A DNA stretch of 21,055 nt from Candidatus Krumholzibacteriota bacterium (GTDB lineage: Bacteria; Krumholzibacteriota; Krumholzibacteriia; Krumholzibacteriales; Krumholzibacteriaceae): contig DAOVNN010000007.1 in the NCBI GenBank assembly GCA_030630165.1, forward strand, positions 1 through 21,055, written 5' to 3'. A program made the position numbers and the translations under genes. The notes beneath the pieces are model-generated. The model was not told where the DNA came from. It searched no databases and saw only the letters and a list, made by a program, of their open reading frames with translations. Positions 1-8,771 of this stretch are shown piece by piece (within the stretch, counting starts at the first letter, position 1; every line of letters begins with the position of its first letter).

Positions 1-193
1 CACTTTAGACAAGGATGTTTTTCCTGTCCCGTAAATGGTGTTTACCCTTCACGATTACCCGGATGGTTGATGCCGTCCCGGCCTGATCGTTTAAGCGTCT
101 TGATTCCAACGGTTTTTACGATATGTGCAGGACGTATCCGCATCGGGCACCATGCTTGCCACTATTATCTGCCGGAACGGTCCTGAAGGAGAA

Positions 194-243
194 GGGAGCG
201 GAGGTCAGGACGTGAAGATGTGTGTGGTGAGGCTTCCGCTCCC
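194..243 (-). terminator. possible hairpin just after cdaA
   Basis: Nine perfect base pairs (194-202 with 235-243) extend to 13 pairs if two G·U pairs are allowed, enclosing a 24-base loop. The hairpin starts 7 bases past the cdaA stop on the minus strand. The sequence after the stem is pyrimidine-rich (CTTCTCCTTC) but has no true T-run, so it is either a weak terminator or an RNA-stabilising hairpin. Bases 1-193 hold no coding frame I can support on either strand; in particular I do not see a start of the YbbR/CdaR partner that often follows cdaA. Confidence 0.35.
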
Positions 244-249
244 GTTCCG

Positions 250-1026
250 TCACGCGGCGGGAACGGTCTCTGCGGATTTTATTCCCAGGATGGCGACGAG
301 CTCGTTTCGCAGTGCGTTGAGGTCGAGCTTACGTTTGAGCTTGCCTTCACGGGCCAGCGAGATAGAGCCCGTTTCCTCGCTGACAATGATCACGATCGCG
401 TCGGTCTCCTCGGACAGTCCCAGGCCGGCCCTGTGGCGCGTCCCCAGCGCACGGCCGATCCGGGGATTCTGCGAGAGGGGCAGAATGCAGCCCGCCGCGA
501 TGATCCTGTCCTTCTCCAGTATCAGCGCGCCGTCGTGCAGTGGGCTGGGAGGCGTAAATATCGATACGATGAGTTCGTTCGTGACCTTCGCGTCGAGTCT
601 CGTGCCCGTCTCGATGTAGTTCTTCAGGCCGACGTCCCGCTCGACAACTATGATGGCGCCCAGCCCCTTCTGCACGAGAAGCTGGCAGGCCTTCACCGTC
701 TCCGAGACGGTACTGGTCGATTCGACCTTCAGAAACATTCCTATGATCCTGTTCTGGCCGAGCTGCGTCAGTGCCTTTCTGAACTCGGGCTGGAAGAGGA
801 TGATGAACGCTATCACCCAGATAGTTTTCAGGCTGCTCAGGATCCAGTTGAGCGCGTTGAGATTGAGCCACTGGGCGATAAACGAGACGATGATGAGCAG
901 GAAGAGGCCGATGAACATCTGGATGGCCCTGGTCCCCTTGAAGAGCATGATAAGCCTGTAGAAGAGGAAGGCGACGATCAGTATGTCGAGCATGTCGATC
1001 GTGAGATTAAAATGAAAAGAGCTCAA
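250..1026 (-). CDS. cdaA: diadenylate cyclase CdaA (c-di-AMP synthase)
   Basis: Membrane-bound diadenylate cyclase that condenses two ATP into c-di-AMP, a second messenger for potassium and turgor control and envelope homeostasis. Three hydrophobic segments (about residues 13-28, 35-54 and 66-79) precede a cytoplasmic DAC domain with both catalytic signatures: DGA at 165-167 and GTRHRA at 195-200. The length (258 aa) is usual for CdaA. I chose a TTG start at 1026: its TTGA overlaps the folP TGA stop, and AGGAAAGG lies 9 bases upstream. An ATG at 993 is the alternative (247 aa) but has no visible ribosome site and would shorten the N-terminus before the first membrane helix. The frame stays open upstream to 1179 only because it overlaps folP. 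It is the last gene of the ftsH-folP-cdaA run. The family assignment is secure; the start is not. Confidence 0.95.
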   Translation of the reverse strand: MSSFHFNLTIDMLDILIVAFLFYRLIMLFKGTRAIQMFIGLFLLIIVSFIAQWLNLNALNWILSSLKTIWVIAFIILFQPEFRKALTQLGQNRIIGMFLKVESTSTVSETVKACQLLVQKGLGAIIVVERDVGLKNYIETGTRLDAKVTNELIVSIFTPPSPLHDGALILEKDRIIAAGCILPLSQNPRIGRALGTRHRAGLGLSEETDAIVIIVSEETGSISLAREGKLKRKLDLNALRNELVAILGIKSAETVPAA

Positions 1027-2240
1027 GAGGAGTCGCCTTTCCTGTTGATGGCCTTCCAGACACCGATAAAATCGGCCGTCTCGCGGACGTCGTGGACGCG
1101 TAGAATCTGGACTCCCGCGTCGAGACACCTGCCCGTCACAGCCAGTCCGCCCGACAATCTCTCTCCGGGCATGTCGCATCCTGTGATCGTTCCGATGAAC
1201 GACTTGCGGGAATGCCCGACGAGAACCGGGTATCCGAGTGTATGGAGATCTCCGATCCGATCGATGATCTCCAGATTGTCTTCCAATCTTTTTCCGAATC
1301 CGATACCCGGGTCAACGATTATTTTATCGCGGGAGATGCCTCCGTCGATCAGCCTGTCCGCCGTTGACTCGAGCCAGGCGGAAATCTCACCTGGAGCATC
1401 CTCATAGACCGGGTCGTCCTGCATCGTCTCCGGAGTGCCTTTCATGTGCATCACGACAACAGCAGCGCCGGAGCCGGCGGCGACTTCAGTCATCCCGGAA
1501 TCGTGAGTGAAGCCGCTGATATCATTGATGATAGAGGCTCCGAGTCGAACCGCTTCCCGGGCGATTCCGGAATGCCTCGTATCGATCGATATCACCGCGT
1601 CGGTCAGGCCGGCTGTCATTTCCAGAACCGGAGCGATCCGGTCGAGTTCCTCGGAAGGGTCGAGTTCGACCGCTCCGGGTCTGCTCGATTCTCCTCCGAT
1701 GTCTATTATCGAGGCGCCCTCTCCTATCATCTCCGCGGCTCTTTCAGCGGCCGCGGACGGATCGATAAAGCACCCGCCATCGCTGAAGCTGTCTGGCGTC
1801 ACATTCAGTATCCCCATGATGAGAGGACCGCCGGTCAGATCGAGAGATCCGCCGGGAAGATTCACTGCCCGGGGGGGAGAGGATCGCAAACCCAGCAATC
1901 GGATGATCTCCGAGCCGGCTTCACCGAGGCCGAACGGCTGAGCAGCCATGTTGCCCGCGAGGATTTCGAGCCTTCTCGCGTCCGAGATGAGGTAGGCGCA
2001 CGATTCGTCCGGCGCGCCATGGATGACTTCCCTGTGGACCGCCGCATCGCCGCCAATCGACAGCATCTGTTGCTTTATGATATTGGCCGCCGCTGCTGAG
2101 AGGCCGCAAACCCGCATCACAACGGTCTCGGCCTTCCGTGTCATTATCTCTATACCTGCCGGATCGACACCAGCCCTGCGGAGGTGTCCGGCGAGCGTTG
2201 CCCTGCGTGTGGAAGAAATGAGGTGGAGCTTGTAACGCAT
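1023..2240 (-). CDS. folP: dihydropteroate synthase with N-terminal extension
   Basis: Joins 6-hydroxymethyl-dihydropterin pyrophosphate and p-aminobenzoate to give dihydropteroate in folate synthesis. The TIM-barrel DHPS domain begins near residue 139 and carries the family blocks in order: NVTPDSFSDGG (146-156), IDIGGESSRPGA (179-190), DTR (220-222), NDISG (239-243), MHMKGTP (264-270), DPGIGFGK (310-317), GHSRKS (342-347) and RVHD (381-384). At 405 aa it is about 120-130 residues longer than a typical single-domain FolP. The extra N-terminal part (1-135) has no motif I recognise but looks folded, not low-complexity. It starts 23 bases after the ftsH stop; AAGGAGG overlaps the end of ftsH but sits about 18 bases from the ATG, further than usual. 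Its stop overlaps the likely TTG start of cdaA. Confidence 0.95.
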   Translation of the reverse strand: MRYKLHLISSTRRATLAGHLRRAGVDPAGIEIMTRKAETVVMRVCGLSAAAANIIKQQMLSIGGDAAVHREVIHGAPDESCAYLISDARRLEILAGNMAAQPFGLGEAGSEIIRLLGLRSSPPRAVNLPGGSLDLTGGPLIMGILNVTPDSFSDGGCFIDPSAAAERAAEMIGEGASIIDIGGESSRPGAVELDPSEELDRIAPVLEMTAGLTDAVISIDTRHSGIAREAVRLGASIINDISGFTHDSGMTEVAAGSGAAVVVMHMKGTPETMQDDPVYEDAPGEISAWLESTADRLIDGGISRDKIIVDPGIGFGKRLEDNLEIIDRIGDLHTLGYPVLVGHSRKSFIGTITGCDMPGERLSGGLAVTGRCLDAGVQILRVHDVRETADFIGVWKAINRKGDSS

Positions 2241-2263
2241 CTGCCGCTGCCGCGCGCCCCTCC

Positions 2264-4348
<2,085 letters not shown>

Positions 4349-4432
4349 ATTTCTGGTACTCCGTAGAAAAATGGCTGTAACGGCCTGAAAGGGGTAGAGC
4401 GCACTCCCTCCCTATACGGCCGGAAAATCCGT

Positions 4433-4487
4433 CGCATTCAAGTTTCTGAAATCAAGATAATCGATAACCGGTTGTTTGTCCAACCTA
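4433..4487 (-). promoter_or_regulatory. possible internal promoter before ftsH
   Basis: The 147-base gap between hpt and ftsH is the widest in the minus-strand run. On the minus strand it contains TTGGAC followed about 18 bases later by TATCTT, which could act as a sigma-70-type promoter giving ftsH expression independent of tilS-hpt. The match is modest and is offered only because of the gap size; nothing else recognisable is present. Confidence 0.25.
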
Positions 4488-4495
4488 ATAACCCG

Positions 4496-5044
4496 TTACG
4501 AGTTAATGGTATTTTTAATCTCGGGGGTCAGCTCGGCGATAAAGGGGAGGTTCCTGTATCTCTCCCTGTAATCGAGTCCGTAACCCACTACGAATACGTC
4601 AGGTATCGTGAATCCGACGTAATCCACATCGATCTTGACCTCGCGGGTGTCAGGCTTGTCGAGCAGGGTGCAGATCCTGTGACTGCGGGCGTTGTGGTCC
4701 TTCAGCGTCCTTATCAGACGGGAAAGAGTGTGGCCCGTATCGACGATCTCGTCGACGATGATGATGTCGCGGCCCTCTATATGGCTGCGGATGTGATTGA
4801 TCACTCCGACGTCGGCGCTGCGCTTTGTTCCGTTCTGGTAGCTGAACAGGGTGATGAAATCGATCTCGTGAGGTATAGAGAGGTTTCGGGTCAGGTCGGC
4901 CGCGAAAATGAAAGCGCCCTTCAGCAGGACGATGAACAGCGGGCTCGACTCCGGATAATCGACGGAAATACATTCGGCCATCTCGCGCACTCTGCGCTGG
5001 ATGTCATCGGCCTCGATGAGCGTTTTGAATCCTGGCTGTTCCAT
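4496..5044 (-). CDS. hpt: hypoxanthine phosphoribosyltransferase
   Basis: Purine-salvage enzyme that transfers ribose-5-phosphate from PRPP to hypoxanthine or guanine. The type I PRTase fold is shown by LLKGAFIFAADL near residue 40, the flexible-loop region SYQNGTKRS, and the PRPP-binding loop VDEIVDTGHTL near residues 97-107 (here Asp-Glu where Glu-Asp is commoner). The tail VGYGLDYRERYRNLPFIAEL is typical of bacterial Hpt. I chose the ATG at 5044 (182 aa), which has GGGAG about 11 bases upstream and matches the usual family start. The frame continues to an ATG at 5110, but the 22 extra residues (several Cys and Arg) look untranslated. It lies 94 bases after tilS, the conserved tilS-hpt-ftsH arrangement. 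Confidence 0.95.
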   Translation of the reverse strand: MEQPGFKTLIEADDIQRRVREMAECISVDYPESSPLFIVLLKGAFIFAADLTRNLSIPHEIDFITLFSYQNGTKRSADVGVINHIRSHIEGRDIIIVDEIVDTGHTLSRLIRTLKDHNARSHRICTLLDKPDTREVKIDVDYVGFTIPDVFVVGYGLDYRERYRNLPFIAELTPEIKNTINS

Positions 5045-5138
5045 CGCATCCCGTCTCCCGCAAAGGTCATCCACGCAACAATAGCACAACCGACGGAATA
5101 TGACATTCAATATTTGGGGAGTAAGCGCAGGGGCCCGG

Positions 5139-6506
5139 TCATTTTTTCCGGGAAAAGAGGAAGTTGATCACTTTGTGGCTCGAAACGGTGATCCTCGTTC
5201 TTTCGGCTGTCACGAGGCCTGGTACCCAGATGATGCCTTCATCGTCCTCGAAGACAGGGACGGCGCCGCGGTCGCGAAGAGGGATCTTCGCGTCGATCAT
5301 GATGTCGCTGAGCTTCTTTGTCCCCTTCATGCCGAACGGGACGATCCTGTCGCCGTCCCGCCTGGGCCTGATGCGGACGGGAAAAGAAACTCCTGCAAGG
5401 GACGCTGATCTCTCCGAAGAGGCGACTGGAGGTCCATCCGTCCGGCTGACGGTCCTGATGGATACGGTCATGTTCCAGCCGGGGAGGTCGAAATCTCCGT
5501 CGCCGGGAATGAGGATGCCGTCAGGCGGAATTTCAGGTCCGCCGGGCGCGGAAGGAGGGTCAAACCGGACCGAACCGTGTTCGATGGTCACGCGGATCCC
5601 ATGGGGGAGGGTCGTTTTTCTTCCGGAGCTTCCTGTGCGGATGAGCCTGGTGACCGTGTCGAAATGCACCTTGCCGATGTCTCTGTAGACGCCGAACCTC
5701 TCCCTGAGGATCGAATCAACGAGCAGGTAGAGCCTGTAATCGGAGAGATTGCGGGTCGTGGCCGCGTCGAAGGTGACGCTTCCGTCGGCAGCCGTGGCGG
5801 GAACGCACTTCCCGATCCCTTCTTTCAGGGCGCTGAGTCCTTCGCGGGCGTTACCGGCGAGCCTGAGGACCGCCTCATCGACAGCTGGATTGAAATCTCT
5901 CCTTAAAACGGGCAGGAGCCTGTGCCGGATCCTGTTCCGGAGAAAGCTGATATCACTGTTGGAACTGTCGATAGCGTAACCGATGCCCCGGGTCCTGCAG
6001 TACATCTTCAACTCGTCTCCCGTGCAGCACATCACCGGCCTGATCAGTGATCCCCTGCGCACCGGCATACCGGCCAGTCCCCGGATCCCCGTTCCCCTGA
6101 TGATGTGATGAAGGACCGTTTCGACCTGATCGTCGCTGTTGTGCCCCAGTGCGACAGTGCCGAATCTCTCGAGAAACTCGTATCTTGCTTCCCGGGCAGC
6201 CTCTTCGATCCCGATCTTTCCCTGTTTCGCCCGGGCGGGGACGTCTGTTTCTCCGGTGAACAGCGGGATGCCGAGGCGCCCGCACCATCTCTCGACGATG
6301 CGCCGCTCCCGCAGCGTTCCTTTTCTGATGCGATGGTCGAGGTGTGCCGCCGACAGGGTGAAACCAAGCCCGGGGGAGAGTTCGTGGAGTATCGAGAGCA
6401 TGGCCATCGAGTCGGGTCCGCCCGAGACAGCCGCCGTGATCTGGTCGCCGCGGTTGATGAGCCTTTTTTCTTTGATCCAGTCTATGACCTTGTCTGTGCA
6501 ATTCAT
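5139..6506 (-). CDS. tilS: tRNA(Ile)-lysidine synthetase
   Basis: Attaches lysine to C34 of the CAU anticodon of tRNA-Ile2 using ATP, which lets that tRNA read AUA as isoleucine and prevents charging with methionine. The N-terminal PP-loop ATPase has SGGPDS at 28-33, followed by LDHRIR and the GHNSDDQVET segment; IRNRIRHRLLPVL marks the end of the catalytic domain. The C-terminal TilS domain is present (KKLSDIMIDAKIPLRDR and the following strand-rich part), so the protein is full length at 455 aa. The start has only a weak ribosome site (GCGGAAAT). It lies 34 bases downstream of a co-directional tRNA with a CAU anticodon, so the tRNA and tilS may share a transcript. ATA is a frequent Ile codon in this window, consistent with a need for TilS. 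Confidence 0.96.
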   Translation of the reverse strand: MNCTDKVIDWIKEKRLINRGDQITAAVSGGPDSMAMLSILHELSPGLGFTLSAAHLDHRIRKGTLRERRIVERWCGRLGIPLFTGETDVPARAKQGKIGIEEAAREARYEFLERFGTVALGHNSDDQVETVLHHIIRGTGIRGLAGMPVRRGSLIRPVMCCTGDELKMYCRTRGIGYAIDSSNSDISFLRNRIRHRLLPVLRRDFNPAVDEAVLRLAGNAREGLSALKEGIGKCVPATAADGSVTFDAATTRNLSDYRLYLLVDSILRERFGVYRDIGKVHFDTVTRLIRTGSSGRKTTLPHGIRVTIEHGSVRFDPPSAPGGPEIPPDGILIPGDGDFDLPGWNMTVSIRTVSRTDGPPVASSERSASLAGVSFPVRIRPRRDGDRIVPFGMKGTKKLSDIMIDAKIPLRDRGAVPVFEDDEGIIWVPGLVTAERTRITVSSHKVINFLFSRKK

Positions 6507-6540
6507 GGGATTTCCGCTGATGATAGAAGCCGGAAAGAAC

Positions 6541-6617
6541 TGGTGGCGGTGCAGGGACTTGAACCCCGGACACGCGGATTATGATTCCGCTGCTCTAACC
6601 AACTGAGCTACACCGCC
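6541..6617 (-). tRNA. tRNA with CAU anticodon, probably elongator tRNA-Met
   Basis: A 77-nt cloverleaf with encoded CCA: acceptor GGCGGTG/CACCGCC, D-arm GCTC/GAGC, anticodon stem GCGGA/TCCGC with loop ATCATAA (anticodon CAT), T-arm CGGGG/CCCTG and discriminator A73. A CAU anticodon can mean elongator Met, initiator fMet or Ile2 (lysidine). The fully paired 1-72 position and A11-type D-arm exclude initiator. The acceptor stem with G4 and G5 resembles bacterial elongator Met more than Ile2, so I favour Met, but the position directly upstream of tilS keeps tRNA-Ile2 open. Confidence 0.93.
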
Positions 6618-6629
6618 ACGCACCTGTTT

Positions 6630-6657
6630 ATAGTATAAAAAAGTGCCGCCATGTCAA
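6630..6657 (-). promoter_or_regulatory. strong promoter for tRNA-CAU and tilS-hpt-ftsH run
   Basis: On the minus strand a consensus TTGACA (6657-6652) is followed after 16 bases by TACTAT (6635-6630); transcription would start only a few bases before the tRNA 5' end at 6617. The spacer is T-rich on its downstream side. The -35 box is preceded by TTTCGC, the same extension as in the acyl-CoA dehydrogenase promoter. With no terminator seen between the tRNA and tilS, this promoter may serve the whole run down to cdaA. Confidence 0.65.
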
Positions 6658-6743
6658 GCGAAAATGGAGCCACGGGCGGTGAAACATGCTGAAATACTGG
6701 CAGTTCCAGCATTGCGGAGACGTGCCGCCAGTCCTTATATTAC

Positions 6744-6772
6744 TTGCCCGGCCGATGCCCGTTTGCTATAGA
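6744..6772 (+). promoter_or_regulatory. likely promoter of ilvC operon
   Basis: TTGCCC (6744-6749) and TATAGA (6767-6772) are spaced by 17 bases, which places the transcription start near 6779 and leaves a leader of about 20 bases before the GTG start. The leader is too short for a T-box or attenuator, so control by branched-chain amino acids through a leader RNA is not indicated. Upstream (about 6672-6730) are two nested inverted repeats, GGCGG/CCGCC outside and TGCTG/CAGCA inside, of unknown meaning. Confidence 0.45.
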
Positions 6773-6801
6773 TACTTCGTGCAACCGGAAGGAACAGGAA
6801 C

Positions 6802-7812
6802 GTGAAAGTGCTGACCGAAAGGGATGCTCCGCGGGGAAACCTCGATAACAGGCTGATCGTCGTTCTCGGCTACGGCAACCAGGGGAGGCCGCAGGCTCTC
6901 AACCTTCGCGACAGCGGATACAACGTAGCTGTGGCGGCAAGGCCCGGGGGAGCGGCGGGGGAAACGGCGGAGAGTGACGGATTCGAGGTCATGGATGTCC
7001 GCAAAGGGGCCGCTGAGGCGCAGATCCTCATGTGCCTTCTTCCCGATGAGGTACAGGGGCAGGTATATAAAGACGATATCGCCGCGAATCTGCGGCACGG
7101 ATCGGCGATCTGTTTCGCGCACGGCTTCGCAGTCACGTTTGGACAGATAGATGCTGAGTTTTACGACCTGATCATGGTGGCGCCGAAGGGACAGGGAGGA
7201 GCCCTGCGTTCGGCATACGTAGAAGGGTCAGGTCTGCCGTGCCTCATAGCGGTAGAACATGACCATTCCGGCGGGGCCCGCCGGATCGCGCTGAGCATAG
7301 CGAATGGACTCGGCTGCCTGAGGGTCGGTGCATTCGAGACGACCTTCCGCGAGGAAGCGCTCAGCGACCTTTTCGGCGAGCAGGCGATACTCGTCGGAGG
7401 AGTGCCCGCGCTGATAAAGGAAGCTTTCGATATCCTCGTCGAGAAAGGCTTCAATCCCGAGGTCGCCTATTTTGAATGCATGCATGAGTTGAAGATAATA
7501 GTCGATCTTTTCACCGTTCATGGTATCGCGGGGATGAGGGAAGTGATCAGCGGAACGGCCGCCTACGGAGGACTGAAATACGGCGAAAAGCTGGTGACGC
7601 CAGGGACAGCCGGCGAGATGAGAAAGATGTTCGACAGGATAGAGAGTGGAGAGTTCGCCCGCGAATGGCTGGAGGAAACAGCCGGAGGGAAGCAGGAACT
7701 GAGAGCGATGATCGAGAAGGAAAAAGATCTGAAGATAGAAGAAGCCGGCCGGGATGTAAGGAAGCTCTTTGCCCGGCATCTGTCCGGTAAAAAGCATGGA
7801 GGCAAGAGATGA
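6802..7812 (+). CDS. ilvC: ketol-acid reductoisomerase, divergent class I
   Basis: Isomerises and reduces 2-acetolactate or 2-aceto-2-hydroxybutyrate in valine, leucine and isoleucine synthesis. The Rossmann motif is GYGNQGRPQALNLRDSG (23-39); the catalytic set is all present: His107 (AHGF), Lys129 (APKG), Asp189 and Glu193 (DLFGEQ), Glu225 and Glu229 (ECMHEL) and Ser250 (VISGTAAYG). At 336 aa it is a normal class I enzyme. Differences from common IlvC are Arg29 where His is usual, APKGQG instead of APKGPG, TAAYG instead of TAEYG, and a cofactor loop RPGGAAG (47-53) without the usual serine(s). The start is GTG with AGGAACAGGAAC before it. No ilvB, ilvN or ilvD lies nearby; its stop overlaps the next gene (ATGA), coupling it to a lipoprotein and gltX. 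Confidence 0.92.
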   Translation: MKVLTERDAPRGNLDNRLIVVLGYGNQGRPQALNLRDSGYNVAVAARPGGAAGETAESDGFEVMDVRKGAAEAQILMCLLPDEVQGQVYKDDIAANLRHGSAICFAHGFAVTFGQIDAEFYDLIMVAPKGQGGALRSAYVEGSGLPCLIAVEHDHSGGARRIALSIANGLGCLRVGAFETTFREEALSDLFGEQAILVGGVPALIKEAFDILVEKGFNPEVAYFECMHELKIIVDLFTVHGIAGMREVISGTAAYGGLKYGEKLVTPGTAGEMRKMFDRIESGEFAREWLEETAGGKQELRAMIEKEKDLKIEEAGRDVRKLFARHLSGKKHGGKR

Positions 7813-8771
7813 GATTTGAATGGAGATCAGCGGCCATCGTTCTCCTTTCCGCGGCGCTGGCCCTGTCGGCCGGCTGCGGAAGCGATAAAAAGGATGATTC
7901 TACCGCGGACAGTGAAAGGTTCAGGGTGCCTGATTCGCTTCTCTCGCCGATCGAGGCGTACAATCTCACCGTAGACGAGTATCATCCCGTTAACGGTGGT
8001 ATAATGGCGAACAAAGATGTCGAGCTTCGCTACCCTGCAAGGGATATCGCCCGCTTCATTGCCACCAGGTCTTTCAGCGGGATCATCAAGGGGTACGAGC
8101 ATGTCAAAGAGGATATAGGCAGACCGACTGCGGGGAAGCTTGTCATTATCGGAGCCTTGGATCTTCCCGAATACGCAGTCATGACCCGCAAGGAATGGTG
8201 GTACTACGGCTGGATCAAGGGAGATACGATCTACAGCGAACCGCTCGACATATTGCTGAAGCGATGGGATCCGATAACGGGGAGGACGCTCTCCGAGGTA
8301 GGATTTACCCAGAGGATGGCGCAGATGGCTCTCGACGGGCTCTCCGGAGGACGGATCCCGGTATGGATGAAAGAATCTGCCGCATCTTATGTCGCCGATG
8401 AACGGCTCATCCTGCGCATCCAGATCAGCCAGTACAGCGATATCCTGTCGGGATTCTCTCCGCCGCTCGATGAGCTCGAGGCTCACATCCACGAGGGAAC
8501 CGACATGGCGATGTCCCGGCTGTCGTACTTTTTCGTATACAGGATGCTCGAAAACCTTCTCGAGAAGCACGAGTTCGCGAGTGTTACCCGATTCGCCCGC
8601 CTTCTCGGCAAGGGTGCGACCCTCGATGAGGCGTCGATCACTGAATTCGGGTTGAGCTACAGGGAAATGATCGAAGCCGTCAGGCCCGCCGACATACTCG
8701 ATGGTGCCGGCCCGATACCGGAACCGGAACCGGAAGTGAAGGAAGGACATGATCACGATCATGACCACTGA
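7809..8771 (+). CDS. lipoprotein with degenerate peptidase-MA-like domain
   Basis: A predicted exported lipoprotein of 320 aa: hydrophobic signal (8-21) ending in the lipobox LSAGC with Cys23 as the lipidation site. I find no exact family from memory, but the block MALDGLSGGRIPVWMKES (173-190) and a later helix (232-250) resemble peptidase-MA-like gluzincins, where a HExxH motif precedes 'G-x-I-P-x-W-x-x-E'. Here the corresponding five residues read QRMAQ (168-172), so both zinc histidines and the catalytic glutamate appear lost; Glu189 may keep the third-ligand position. The protein ends EPEPEPEVKEGHDHDHDH, a Pro/Glu linker plus a His/Asp tail that could bind metal. The start overlaps the ilvC stop (ATGA) and the end overlaps gltX by 23 bases, so the three are translated together. 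The coding call is firm; the fold is an inference. Confidence 0.85.
   Translation: MRFEWRSAAIVLLSAALALSAGCGSDKKDDSTADSERFRVPDSLLSPIEAYNLTVDEYHPVNGGIMANKDVELRYPARDIARFIATRSFSGIIKGYEHVKEDIGRPTAGKLVIIGALDLPEYAVMTRKEWWYYGWIKGDTIYSEPLDILLKRWDPITGRTLSEVGFTQRMAQMALDGLSGGRIPVWMKESAASYVADERLILRIQISQYSDILSGFSPPLDELEAHIHEGTDMAMSRLSYFFVYRMLENLLEKHEFASVTRFARLLGKGATLDEASITEFGLSYREMIEAVRPADILDGAGPIPEPEPEVKEGHDHDHDH

Noticed and set aside
31..45. GTAAA-TGGTG-TTTAC palindrome
   Set aside because: A 5-bp half-site repeat near the window edge is expected by chance and has no promoter or gene I can attach it to.
1..193. Start of a CdaR/YbbR gene or other frame downstream of cdaA
   Set aside because: All minus-strand frames are broken by stops within short distances and none resembles the YbbR N-terminus; a 33-codon frame (about 40-142) has no support.
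220..1407. 395-codon plus-strand frame opposite cdaA and folP
   Set aside because: It spans two unmistakable minus-strand genes and its product has no recognisable features; an antisense shadow.
6672..6801. T-box or leader-peptide attenuator before ilvC
   Set aside because: The promoter leaves only about 20 bases of leader, with no specifier loop, antiterminator or run of branched-chain codons.
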